DNA of 64,000 bases from Mycobacterium persicum. Lineage in GTDB: Bacteria > Actinomycetota > Actinomycetes > Mycobacteriales > Mycobacteriaceae. Below are positions 1 to 8,154 of the stretch, one piece after another. The stretch covers positions 62,001 to 126,000 of the forward strand of contig NZ_MVIF01000002.1 of assembly GCF_002086675.1 (NCBI RefSeq). The letters run 5' to 3'. The translations under genes were made by a program, and so were the position numbers. Numbering within the stretch: the first letter of the stretch is position 1; each line of letters opens with the position of its first letter. The notes under the pieces were generated by a model. That model made no database searches. It saw only the letters and a program-made list of their open reading frames with translations, and was not told where the DNA came from.

Positions 1-711
1 TGGATCATCAACGGCAGCAAGCAGTTCATCACCAACTCGGGCACCGATATCACCTCGCTGGTCACCGTCACGGCCGTCACCGGAAGCGTGGCGGACGGCA
101 AGAAGGAGATCTCGACGATCATCGTTCCCAGCGGCACACCGGGATTCACCGTCGAGCCGGTCTACAACAAGGTCGGCTGGAACGCGTCGGACACCCACCC
201 GCTGACGTTCACCGATGCCCGCGTGCCGGCCGAAAACCTGCTGGGCGCTCAGGGAACGGGTTATGCCAACTTCTTGTCCATCCTCGACGAGGGCCGTATC
301 GCAATTGCCGCGCTGGCGACCGGGGCGGCGCAGGGCTGCGTCGACGAGAGCGTTAAGTACGCCAAGGAACGTCAGTCGTTCGGCCAGCCTATCGGTTCGT
401 ATCAGGCGATCAGCTTCAAGATCGCACGGATGGAAGCGCGGGCCCACGTCGCGCGCACAGCGTACTACGAGGCTGCGGCAAAGATGTTGGCGGGCAAGCC
501 CTTCAAAAAGGAGGCGGCGATCGCCAAGATGGTCTCGTCGGAAGCGGCGATGGACAACGCGCGCGACGCCACCCAGATTCACGGCGGCTACGGCTTCATG
601 AACGAATACCCGGTGGCGCGTCACTACCGCGACAGCAAGGTCCTCGAAATCGGTGAGGGCACCACCGAGGTGCAACTGATGCTGATCGCACGATCACTGG
701 GGCTGTCGTGA
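1..711 (+). CDS. fadE19: Acyl-CoA dehydrogenase, C-terminal part (FadE19-like), cut by window start
   Basis: The open frame runs from the first base, so the N-terminus lies outside the window and about 236 residues remain. It begins in the middle beta-domain (the [17 protein letters not shown] stretch is typical of flavin acyl-CoA dehydrogenases) and continues through the C-terminal helical bundle, with the family signature around [20 protein letters not shown]. The C-terminal catalytic-base position is a glutamate in the motif [10 protein letters not shown]. The enzyme would oxidise a short or branched acyl-CoA to the enoyl-CoA with FAD. The next two genes overlap each other and this one by four bases, and this order matches the M. 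tuberculosis fadE19 leucine/branched-acid cluster. The exact substrate is inference. Confidence 0.93.
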   Translation, partial: WIINGSKQFITNSGTDITSLVTVTAVTGSVADGKKEISTIIVPSGTPGFTVEPVYNKVGWNASDTHPLTFTDARVPAENLLGAQGTGYANFLSILDEGRIAIAALATGAAQGCVDESVKYAKERQSFGQPIGSYQAISFKIARMEARAHVARTAYYEAAAKMLAGKPFKKEAAIAKMVSSEAAMDNARDATQIHGGYGFMNEYPVARHYRDSKVLEIGEGTTEVQLMLIARSLGLS

Positions 712-1265
712 GCAGACCTGCCGGCGAGCGTGAACCTGGCGACACCACATCGGCGAGTCGCGTCGCAGAATCCACAGTCGGCGCAACGATAGTCCAGAGA
801 GGCTTGTGGTTCGAAGAGTTCGAGATCGGAACCACCTACCTGCACCGACCCGGACGCACCGTCACCGAGGCAGACAACGTCGTGTTCACCACACTGACGA
901 TGAACACCCAATCGCTGCATCTCGACGCGGCCTGGGCGGCGCAGCAGCCGGGGTTTCGCGGTGAGCGGCTGGTGAACTCGATGTTCACCCTCTCGACGAT
1001 GGTCGGGCTATCGGTGTCACAGCTGACGCTCGGCACCATCGTGGCCAACCTCGGTTTCGCGGAGGTGTCGTTTCCCAAGCCGGTCTTTCACGGCGACACC
1101 CTGTACGCCGAGACGGTGTGCACCGGCAAGCGGGAGTCGAAAAGCCGCCCCGGCGAAGGCATTGTCACCCTGGAGCACACCGCACGTAACCAGCACGGCG
1201 AGATAGTGGCCCGCGCGGTGCGCACCACGCTGGTCCAGAAACGGCCGGTCGAGGAGGCGCGATGA
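708..1265 (+). CDS. MaoC-family hot-dog (R)-enoyl-CoA hydratase (Rv2499c-like)
   Basis: This is a 185-residue protein starting with GTG inside the stop codon of the preceding dehydrogenase gene (GTGA overlap), so translation is probably coupled. The hot-dog hydratase domain starts at about residue 34 (WFEEFEIG). The catalytic-dyad region reads [10 protein letters not shown]. The conserved His is H71, while the place usually held by Asp is N66. The protein has the length recalled for Rv2499c. Position between an acyl-CoA dehydrogenase and a CitE-type lyase fits hydration of a branched or dicarboxylic enoyl-CoA, such as itaconyl- or methylglutaconyl-CoA. That substrate is inferred from the neighbours, and the Asn substitution leaves activity to be tested. 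Confidence 0.88.
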   Translation: MSRPAGEREPGDTTSASRVAESTVGATIVQRGLWFEEFEIGTTYLHRPGRTVTEADNVVFTTLTMNTQSLHLDAAWAAQQPGFRGERLVNSMFTLSTMVGLSVSQLTLGTIVANLGFAEVSFPKPVFHGDTLYAETVCTGKRESKSRPGEGIVTLEHTARNQHGEIVARAVRTTLVQKRPVEEAR

Positions 1266-2083
1266 ACCTACGCGCGGCGGGCCCGGGGTGGCTGTTCTGC
1301 CCGGCCGACCGCCCGGAGCGCTTCACCAAGGCCGCCGCTGCCGCCGACGTGGTGATCCTCGATCTCGAAGACGGTGTGGCCCAGGCGGAGAAGTCGGCCG
1401 CGCGTCAAGCGCTGCGCGACAACCCACTGGACCCCGAACGCACCGTGGTGCGCATCAACGCGGCCGGCACCGATGAGCAGGCCCGTGACTTGGAGGCATT
1501 GGGGGCCACCGCGTATCAGACGGTCATGCTGCCCAAGGCCGAGTCGGCGGCACAGGTGGCCGCGCTCGCACCGCGCGACGTCATCGCGCTGGTGGAGACG
1601 GCGCGCGGTGCGGTATTTGCCGCCGAGATCGCCGCCGTCGACGGCACCGTGGGAATGATGTGGGGGGCCGAGGACCTGATCGCCACCCTGGGCGGCAGCG
1701 CCAGCCGGCGCGCGGACGGCGGCTACCGGGATGTGGCCCGCCACGTGCGGTCAACGATCCTGCTGGCGGCGTCCGCGTTCGGCCGTTTGGCCCTGGATGC
1801 CGTGCACCTGGATATCCGCGACATCGAGGGCCTGCGGCAGGAGGCGATCGACGCTGCCGCGGTGGGTTTCGATGCCACAGTGTGCATTCACCCGAGCCAG
1901 GTCCCGGTGGTGCGCAAGGCGTATCGACCCAGCGACGAGAAGCTTGACTGGGCGCGGCGAGTGCTGGCCGCCTCGCGAAACGAGCGTGGGGTGTTCGCGT
2001 TCGAGGGGCAGATGGTCGACTCACCGGTGCTCAGGCACGCGGAAATGCTGTTGCGGCGGGCGGGGGAATCCGCGCTCGGGTGA
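1262..2083 (+). CDS. citE: CitE-type beta-hydroxyacyl-CoA lyase (Rv2498c-like)
   Basis: This 273-residue TIM-barrel protein of the HpcH/HpaI-CitE family starts at an ATG that overlaps the hydratase stop (ATGA). Visible family blocks are [11 protein letters not shown] near the N-terminus, [29 protein letters not shown] with the metal-binding Glu, and [12 protein letters not shown] with the metal-binding Asp. ATVCIHPSQ lies near the C-terminus. The M. tuberculosis orthologue is known as a bifunctional beta-hydroxyacyl-CoA lyase acting in leucine catabolism and itaconate removal, and is not a citrate lyase subunit; no citD or citF genes are seen here. Being last of three overlapping genes, it probably cleaves the product of the hydratase. 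Confidence 0.93.
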   Translation: MNLRAAGPGWLFCPADRPERFTKAAAAADVVILDLEDGVAQAEKSAARQALRDNPLDPERTVVRINAAGTDEQARDLEALGATAYQTVMLPKAESAAQVAALAPRDVIALVETARGAVFAAEIAAVDGTVGMMWGAEDLIATLGGSASRRADGGYRDVARHVRSTILLAASAFGRLALDAVHLDIRDIEGLRQEAIDAAAVGFDATVCIHPSQVPVVRKAYRPSDEKLDWARRVLAASRNERGVFAFEGQMVDSPVLRHAEMLLRRAGESALG

Positions 2084-2404
2084 CGACGGCTTTGCTGTCG
2101 GTGGTCCCGGGGCGCGGACGTCGGACCGCGCCCGGCCGCCTCGTCTGGCTAGTTGGGGTGTCCCGACACGTGCGCACCGGCGCCGCCGATCAGCCCGGCG
2201 TCTTCGGATTTGGGAGCATAATGGGAGAAGCGCCAGTGTTGCGGCGATCCGAGCCGAATGGTCAGCCAGCCGCTGACTCCGGCTCCATGTAGTGCTGGCT
2301 CAGCTTTGCTATTGACCCGCCGCACCACGCGCGCCGACGCGAAGATGCGGCCTGCCCGGCGGGCATCCTCACCATGGCGTGACGGCGTGAGCTGAGGAGG
2401 CGGT
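2084..2404. other. Intergenic stretch between citE and bkdA
   Basis: This 321-bp gap has no convincing gene. Short open frames here lack ribosome sites and family features. It ends with a clear Shine-Dalgarno (GAGGAGG, 2394-2400) serving bkdA, and probably contains the bkd promoter, but I could not pick a confident -10 element or operator. Confidence 0.5.
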
Positions 2405-3496
2405 ATGGCTCGCAAGTGTCAGACACCGATGACGGTCGACCTCGAGCCGGTGCAACTCGTTGGCCCGGACGGCACACCGACCGCGGACGAGCATTACAGC
2501 CGCGATCTGTCCGCGGAGACGCTGTGCTGGCTCTACGAGATGATGGTGGTCACGCGGGAGCTGGACGACGAGTTCGTCAACCTGCAGCGCCAAGGTGAAT
2601 TGGCGCTGTTCACACCCTGTCGTGGCCAGGAGGCTGCGCAGGTGGGAGCGGCCGCATGCCTGCGCGCGACCGACTGGTTGTTTCCGCAATACCGTGAATT
2701 GGGCGTATACCTGGTGCGTGGCATCCCGCCCGGACACGTGGGCGCCGCATGGCGCGGAAGCTGGCATGGCGGGCTGGAATTCACGAGGAAGTGCTGCGCT
2801 CCGATGTCCGTTCCGGTCGGCACCCAGACATTGCACGCCGTCGGCGCCGCGATGGCCGCCCAACGCCTCGGCGAGGACTCGGTGACTGTCGCCTTCCTGG
2901 GCGACGGCGCCACCAGCGAGGGCGACGTCCATGAGGCGCTGAATCTCGCCGGTGTATTCGGGGTGCCGTGCCTGTTCTATGTGCAGAACAACCAGTGGGC
3001 GATATCGACGCCAGTACGAAAGCAGACGGCTGCTGTTTCCCTCGCGCACAAGGCAATCGGCTATGGCATACCCGGCATCCGAGTGGACGGCAACGATGTG
3101 CTGGCGTGCTATGCGGTGATGGCCGAGGCCGCCGCTCGGGCCCGAGCCGGTAACGGTCCCACGCTGATCGAGGCGGTGACCTATCGCCTGGGCCCACACA
3201 CCACCGCCGACGATCCCACCCGATATCGCGATCAGCAGGATCTGGATCGGTGGCTGGATCTGGACCCGATTCCACGCTTTCGGCGTTACCTGCAGGGCCT
3301 GGGGCTGTGGTCGCAGAGCCTCGAGGACCGGGTCGTCGCCCGTTCGAGGGGGCAACGGGCCGAACTGCGCGACGCCGTCTTTGACGCGCCCGATTTCGAC
3401 GTCGACGAACTCTTCACCGCGGTCTACGCCCACATCACACCGGAGCTTGAAGCGCAGCGCCGGCAGTTGCGCGCCGAATTGGCGCGGACCGAATAG
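2405..3496 (+). CDS. bkdA: Branched-chain 2-oxoacid dehydrogenase E1 alpha subunit
   Basis: This 363-residue protein is the alpha subunit of a thiamine-diphosphate 2-oxoacid dehydrogenase (annotated pdhA in M. tuberculosis, Rv2497c). The ThDP/Mg motif runs from GDGATSEGD at about residue 166 to NN at 195-196. FPQYRELGVYLVRG and the C-terminal segment with THTTADDPTRYR-like spacing (GPHTTADDPTRYR) are typical of E1 alpha. The start is chosen at the ATG following GAGGAGG. Together with bkdB and bkdC it would oxidatively decarboxylate 2-oxo acids from leucine, isoleucine and valine in the cytosol. In M. tuberculosis the orthologous set was shown to be the branched-chain complex rather than pyruvate dehydrogenase. 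Confidence 0.95.
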   Translation: MARKCQTPMTVDLEPVQLVGPDGTPTADEHYSRDLSAETLCWLYEMMVVTRELDDEFVNLQRQGELALFTPCRGQEAAQVGAAACLRATDWLFPQYRELGVYLVRGIPPGHVGAAWRGSWHGGLEFTRKCCAPMSVPVGTQTLHAVGAAMAAQRLGEDSVTVAFLGDGATSEGDVHEALNLAGVFGVPCLFYVQNNQWAISTPVRKQTAAVSLAHKAIGYGIPGIRVDGNDVLACYAVMAEAAARARAGNGPTLIEAVTYRLGPHTTADDPTRYRDQQDLDRWLDLDPIPRFRRYLQGLGLWSQSLEDRVVARSRGQRAELRDAVFDAPDFDVDELFTAVYAHITPELEAQRRQLRAELARTE

Positions 3497-3506
3497 GGAG
3501 GCGTCC

Positions 3507-4568
3507 ATGACTCAGATTGCCGATCGCCCAACGCCCTCGGAGGAACGGCTGCCGCTGTCGCGGTTAGCGCAACCGCTGGGGCCGGCACCGCACCCGATCA
3601 CCATGGTGCAAGCGATCAACCGCGCACTGCACGACGCTATGGTCGCCGACGAGCGGGTCCTGGTCTTCGGTGAGGATGTCGCGACCCAGGGTGGGGTATT
3701 CCGGGTGACCGAAGGACTGGCTGAAACATTTGGCGAAGCCCGTTGTTTCGACACACCGTTGGCGGAGTCCGCGGTGATCGGGATCGCCGTGGGGTTGGCG
3801 TTGCGTGGGTTTGTGCCGGTACCCGAGATTCAGTTTGACGGCTTCACCTATCCGGCGTTCGACCAGATTGTCAGCCACCTGGCCAAGTATCGCTTCCGCA
3901 CCCACGGTCAGGTGGACATGCCCGTCACGGTCCGGGTTCCGTCGTTCGGCGGTATCGGCTCGGCCGAACACCATTCGGAGTCCACCGAAACGTATTGGGC
4001 CCACACGGCGGGTCTGAAGGTGGTCGTTCCGTCGGATCCGTCGGATGCCTACTGGCTGTTGCGGCATGCTATCGTCTGCCCCGACCCGGTGATGTACTTG
4101 GAGCCGAAGCGCCGGTATTGGGCTCGCGGGGTCGTCGATACCAGCCGGCCGGAGGCCCCGATCGGGCAGGCCGTCGTGCGGCGGGCCGGTGGCGATGTCA
4201 GTGTGCTGACCTACGGCGGCTTGGTGGCTACGGCGCTTGCCGCCGCGGATACTGCTGAGCAGCAACGAGGTTGGAATCTCGAGATCGTCGATTTGCGTTC
4301 GTTGGTGCCGTTGGACTTCGCCACGATCGCCGAATCGATCAGCCGGACGGGCCGGTGTGTGGTGATGCACGAGGGGCCGCGAAATGTGGGCTATGGTGCG
4401 GAGCTGGCCGCTCGTATCCAGGAAGAGTTGTTCTACGACTTGGAGGCTCCGGTGCTGCGTGCCTGCGGCTTCGATACGCCGTATCCACCGGCACGTCTGG
4501 AGAAGGCGTGGCTTCCCGGCCCGGATCGGTTGCTGGACTGCGTGGAGCGGGTTTTGGGGCAGCCATGA
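3507..4568 (+). CDS. bkdB: Branched-chain 2-oxoacid dehydrogenase E1 beta subunit
   Basis: This 353-residue E1 beta subunit begins at an ATG ten bases after the bkdA stop, behind the ribosome site AGGGAGG; the frame is open further upstream but that part overlaps bkdA and is not coding. Recognisable blocks are [19 protein letters not shown], the segment [18 protein letters not shown], and the C-terminal transketolase-like domain with [18 protein letters not shown]. It pairs with BkdA in the alpha2-beta2 decarboxylase and reductively acylates the lipoyl group on BkdC. It is equivalent to pdhB (Rv2496c) in M. tuberculosis naming. The gene end overlaps the bkdC start by four bases, so the three subunits are probably made in fixed proportion. 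Confidence 0.95.
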   Translation: MTQIADRPTPSEERLPLSRLAQPLGPAPHPITMVQAINRALHDAMVADERVLVFGEDVATQGGVFRVTEGLAETFGEARCFDTPLAESAVIGIAVGLALRGFVPVPEIQFDGFTYPAFDQIVSHLAKYRFRTHGQVDMPVTVRVPSFGGIGSAEHHSESTETYWAHTAGLKVVVPSDPSDAYWLLRHAIVCPDPVMYLEPKRRYWARGVVDTSRPEAPIGQAVVRRAGGDVSVLTYGGLVATALAAADTAEQQRGWNLEIVDLRSLVPLDFATIAESISRTGRCVVMHEGPRNVGYGAELAARIQEELFYDLEAPVLRACGFDTPYPPARLEKAWLPGPDRLLDCVERVLGQP

Positions 4569-5761
4569 ACCCCGAACCGCAGCGGATCAAGGACTTTCTG
4601 GTTCCCGACCTTGGGGAGGGACTCGACGAAGTCACGGTGACGTCCTGGAACGTCTCGGTCGGTGAGGATGTGCAGCTCAACCAGACCCTGTGCTCGGTAG
4701 AGACTGCCAAGGCGCAGGTCGAGATCCCCAGCCCGTTCGCCGGGCGGATCGTCGAGATCGGTGGCGCCGAAGGCGATGTCCTTCACGTGGGCGCGATGTT
4801 GGTGCGCATCGATACCGCACCGGATCGGGTCATGGCAGCAGCAATGGTTGGCGATGCTGAGGCTGGCGCACCGACGCTGGTGGGGTATGGGACCGACGCG
4901 GATTTCGACCGCAGTAGACGAGGCGCTCGGCCGCGCGCGGTGCCGTCGGCTCGCATGTTGGCCAAGGAATTAGGGGTTGATCTGGCCGCACTGCAGCGCG
5001 GGCCGGACGTCGCCCGCGTGATCACCCGCGCGGACGTGCTCGCCGCAGCTCATGTGTCGGGGATTGATACCGACGTGCGACCGGTGCGCGGTGTGCAGGC
5101 CCGGATGGCACAGCGAATGATTTCGTCTCACAAGGAAATCCCCGATGCGTCAGCCAGCGTGCAGGTTGACTGCAGCGGTTTGTTGCAGCTGTCAGAGACC
5201 CTTCGCGGCCGCTGTGGGGGAGACGTCACGCCATTCGTGCTGTCACTGCGGTTTGTCGTTATCGCGTTGACCCATAACATGATTCTCAATTCGACGTGGG
5301 TTGACTCGGATTCCGGGCCGCAGGTGCATGGCTACCGTCGTGTGCATTTGGGGTTTGCCGTGGCAACCGAGCGGGGACTGTTGGTTCCGGTCATCACTGA
5401 CGCGCAACGTCTGACCACCCGCGGATTTGCTTGCCGCACAGCCGAATTGATTAGCGGTGCGCGTGAAGGCACGCTCACCCCGGCCGAGTTGACTGGTTCG
5501 ACGTTTACCGTGTCGAACTTCGGGGCGTTGGGCGTCGACGACGGTGTGCCGGTGATCAACCACCCCGAAGCGGCCATCTTGGGGATGGGAGCCATCAAGA
5601 CGCGGCCGGTGGTCGTCGACAACGACATCGTCGCTCGCCCGACGATGACGTTGACATGCGTTTTCGACCACCGCGTGGCGGACGGCGCCCAGGTGGCCCA
5701 ATTCCTGTGCGAACTACGTGACCTGATCGAGTCGCCGGCGACGGCTTTGTTGGACCTGTAA
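4565..5761 (+). CDS. bkdC: Branched-chain 2-oxoacid dehydrogenase E2, lipoyl acyltransferase
   Basis: This 398-residue protein starts at the ATG overlapping the bkdB stop (ATGA). The domain order is a single lipoyl domain (residues about 8-85, lipoylated Lys predicted at K49 in [10 protein letters not shown]), then a peripheral subunit-binding domain (about 120-165, [17 protein letters not shown]). A C-terminal CAT-like acyltransferase domain follows, with the active-site HRVADG motif at H369 and D373. It transfers the branched acyl group to CoA and forms the core of the complex. The orthologue is pdhC (Rv2495c). E3 is not in the window; in mycobacteria the shared lipoamide dehydrogenase Lpd is encoded elsewhere. 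A decayed copy of part of this domain lies about 2 kb downstream. Confidence 0.96.
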   Translation: MNPEPQRIKDFLVPDLGEGLDEVTVTSWNVSVGEDVQLNQTLCSVETAKAQVEIPSPFAGRIVEIGGAEGDVLHVGAMLVRIDTAPDRVMAAAMVGDAEAGAPTLVGYGTDADFDRSRRGARPRAVPSARMLAKELGVDLAALQRGPDVARVITRADVLAAAHVSGIDTDVRPVRGVQARMAQRMISSHKEIPDASASVQVDCSGLLQLSETLRGRCGGDVTPFVLSLRFVVIALTHNMILNSTWVDSDSGPQVHGYRRVHLGFAVATERGLLVPVITDAQRLTTRGFACRTAELISGAREGTLTPAELTGSTFTVSNFGALGVDDGVPVINHPEAAILGMGAIKTRPVVVDNDIVARPTMTLTCVFDHRVADGAQVAQFLCELRDLIESPATALLDL

Positions 5762-5807
5762 CGACAAGTCAGGGTGCGCGTTGTTTCATCATCGAAGCCA
5801 AATTGGC

Positions 5808-7079
5808 TCAGCAAATCACATTCGGATTCCAACACCCCGGCAACATCGGCGCTTGCGGCGGCTCGCCCAACCCGCCACCTCCAACCGTTGCCCAGCCAGC
5901 AGCCTGCGTAACGACCGCCTTGGAGGCGGTTCCGGCAAAACCCAACGTGCCGACACCCCGCTCAGAAGCCGTCGGCAGCGGTCCCGGAGAATCTCCCAAC
6001 ACCGAGACCACACGCGCTTCCGGCAACGTCGCTGACGCGACCGCCGTCGGCGCCACGCCGCCGATGGCCGCACCCGTCACACTCCCGAGAATGGCACCCG
6101 ACGTGGTGCTCGCGTTCGTAGCGACTCCTGCAGCCGACACTGTCGCCCCTGCCGCCAGCGGACTCGCCAGCGTCGAAATAATCCCAACGCTTAGGTGGGT
6201 AATCCAGTAGATCACCGCGTTTGCGATGTCGTAGCCCAGCACAAAGGGAATCATCATGAAGCCGAGCGCCATGACACCGATTGCAAACCACGTGTAACTT
6301 AAATACTGCAAAATGTTACCGACAAAAGCCGAATAGCCAAGCAATCCCGCTAAGAAGGCGGCAAATAACCATAACGGCGATAGAATTATCACCGCAATCA
6401 CGAAGAGCGTAAAAAAAGGCACACCGATAATCTCTATCAACATTGTTTCCACCAAGCCCCACAGCAAAGTCCATAGTGGAAACGGGTCGTTGGCGAGAGC
6501 CTGACCGATCGTCGCGACGTCGCTGGTCTCGCCGGTGCCGGATTTGATGATCACGGGTGCCGGCGGGGTACGAGGCGCCGTGGTCAACACTGCGGTACTC
6601 GACCCCTCATAGACACTCATCGTGGTAGCGGCCTGGATCCACATCCGCGCGTAATCGGCCTCGTTCAGCGCGATCGAAATCGTATTGATGCCGAAGAAAT
6701 TCGTCGTGACCAGCACAGCATGGGCCGCGTGGTTGGCAGCCAATTCGCCCAAAGTAGGCATCGCGGCCAACGCCGTAGCGTAGGCCCCGGCCGCAGACTC
6801 GTGGGCAGCGGAAGCGGCGGCACTATCGGCACTGGCCCGCATCAACCACGCCACGTACGGTGCATAGGCAGCCAGGCATATCTCGGAACTGGGCCCCTGC
6901 CAGGCCTCCGCCTGAATGGCGCCCAATGCAGTCGAGAGCTCATGAGCCACTGATGCATACTCTGCACTCAGCGACGACCACCCCGCGGCAGCCGCCACCA
7001 TCGAACTCGGACCTGGACCGGCGCTCAGCAACGCCGAGTGCACCTCCGGTGGCGAGGCCAACCAGATGGGCGCGGTCAT
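5808..7079 (-). CDS. PPE family protein with multi-helix hydrophobic C-terminal half
   Basis: This 423-residue PPE protein starts at [12 protein letters not shown]; an in-frame extension upstream exists but lacks PPE features. The PPE motif is at residues 10-12, the WxG-type motif WQG at 60-62, and the alpha-helical PPE domain covers about 1-170. Residues about 200-300 form several strongly hydrophobic segments that could span a membrane, and the DNA there is noticeably AT-richer than its surroundings. The tail contains [14 protein letters not shown] and APMLPGCW, resembling the conserved C-terminus of many PPE proteins. PPE proteins normally leave the cell through ESX systems with a PE partner, but no adjacent PE gene is on this strand. 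It is convergent with bkdC. Function unknown. Confidence 0.9.
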   Translation of the reverse strand: MTAPIWLASPPEVHSALLSAGPGPSSMVAAAAGWSSLSAEYASVAHELSTALGAIQAEAWQGPSSEICLAAYAPYVAWLMRASADSAAASAAHESAAGAYATALAAMPTLGELAANHAAHAVLVTTNFFGINTISIALNEADYARMWIQAATTMSVYEGSSTAVLTTAPRTPPAPVIIKSGTGETSDVATIGQALANDPFPLWTLLWGLVETMLIEIIGVPFFTLFVIAVIILSPLWLFAAFLAGLLGYSAFVGNILQYLSYTWFAIGVMALGFMMIPFVLGYDIANAVIYWITHLSVGIISTLASPLAAGATVSAAGVATNASTTSGAILGSVTGAAIGGVAPTAVASATLPEARVVSVLGDSPGPLPTASERGVGTLGFAGTASKAVVTQAAGWATVGGGGLGEPPQAPMLPGCWNPNVIC

Positions 7080-7447
7080 GACAAACCGCCATGAACCCCG
7101 CCGCCGGCCAGTGCCCACTCGTCGTTGGCGGCGTCACTGGCCGACCGGGCCAAGCCTGCGGCGTTGTGGGGTGTCGCCCTCGTTGCTACGGTGGCGACGG
7201 CAGCGGCCCAAGGCTCCGGCGGCTGATCCGGCCTATGAGGTGCTGTCCTTGTCACAGTGCGCGACGACGCTCGCCGGGGTGATTCCGTGCCCGTGAGTGC
7301 CAGCGCTCCGATCGCCACCCAGGACATGCATATGCGGCGCCGCGATCTGGGCGCTCGGGTGGCGACCAAGGTTGGATCGACGTCAATCGCGGCGACTGGG
7401 GTGCCGGTGTTGAGGCTCTGGTCTTCTAGACGGTCGTCGAGAAACAT
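7076..7447 (-). CDS. Small hypothetical protein coupled to the PPE gene
   Basis: This candidate 123-residue protein lies immediately upstream of the PPE gene on the minus strand. Its TGA stop overlaps the PPE ATG (ATGA), an arrangement that usually marks translational coupling. The chosen ATG has GAAAGG about ten bases upstream; the frame is open further, to about 7636. The sequence is Ala/Arg/Thr-rich, has one short hydrophobic stretch ([14 protein letters not shown], about residues 40-53), and shows no PE, WXG100 or other family signature that I recognise. It occupies the place where a PE partner would be expected. It could be a degenerate PE gene, a small accessory protein, or a chance open frame. 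Confidence 0.42.
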   Translation of the reverse strand: MFLDDRLEDQSLNTGTPVAAIDVDPTLVATRAPRSRRRICMSWVAIGALALTGTESPRRASSRTVTRTAPHRPDQPPEPWAAAVATVATRATPHNAAGLARSASDAANDEWALAGGGVHGGLS

Positions 7448-8154
7448 GTGCTCGCAACCTTTCGGTAGGACTGCGGTCACCCGGGCGCGAGTGCGTCGCG
7501 AGCTACCCATCCGATACATATGACTGGGTGACAATACAAACGAATGGTTATCTGCACCCATGATGAGCGGCTGGAACGCAGCGCAACCATCCCCCGAACG
7601 GAGGAAATTCAAACCCCCCAGACGGGGGGGTCGCACGTCCGCTGACAGGGGGACATCGGAGCCCTTGCGAGCAAGGGTCGGAAACGAGCAAAGCCCAGGA
7701 ATGCTGACGGGTTTTGGTCGTGCCCATGCTGCTGGTTGTCGCGTTGACTCGCAACATTATTCTCGGCTCAGCCTGACTACCGGCGGATTAGCTTGCCGGA
7801 CAAATCAATTGACTATCGCGGTCCGTCGAGGCCACGCGCATTATGGCTAAGCTGCGACGTCGCGTGGGGAGACCTCGCTCACCGTCGGATCGTCCCGGCA
7901 CGGCGCCGGTAGACGGGCCTCGTCGGCACTGAGTGCCTACCTGCCTGCGCGACCAGCGCATTTCATGATTGACGAATCGTTCCCGAAGGGGCGGCGGGCA
8001 CCGTTGGTGGCGAAATGTCCGTCACAGTCGATTCACCCCTGGGATCAGCAACGCGTCAAGCTCTTGGGCCCGCGCGATGGGCGATGGAGTCTATCAACGG
8101 ATGCGAGCGGGTTTCCACGCCGAGGCCTCGAGTACGCGGGTAGTCGGAGGAAGC
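7448..8154. other. Spacer between divergent PPE-side and PE-side genes
   Basis: This stretch of about 700 bp separates the minus-strand small ORF/PPE unit from the plus-strand PE hydrolase. No intact gene is convincing. It holds a short hairpin of six C and seven G around AGAC (7614-7630), an AT-rich segment near 7510-7555 that could carry a promoter for the minus-strand pair, and the bkdC-like relic listed separately. The last bases (GGAGGAAG, 8146-8153) are the ribosome site of the PE gene. Confidence 0.5.
7726..7838 (+). pseudogene. Degenerate fragment of a bkdC-like E2 gene
   Basis: Two short blocks match the bkdC catalytic domain. Block one (7741-7770) reads ALTRNIILGS against bkd[11 protein letters not shown] (22 of 30 bases identical by eye). 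Block two (7773-7835) reads LTTGGLACRTNQL against [13 protein letters not shown], with 26 of the first 30 bases identical. In bkdC these blocks are separated by about 117 bp; here they touch, in different reading frames and with a stop between them. The fragment therefore looks like the remnant of an E2 gene that suffered an internal deletion and frameshift, either a partial duplication of bkdC or the tail of a lost paralogue. The similarity outside the two blocks is weak. Confidence 0.6.
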
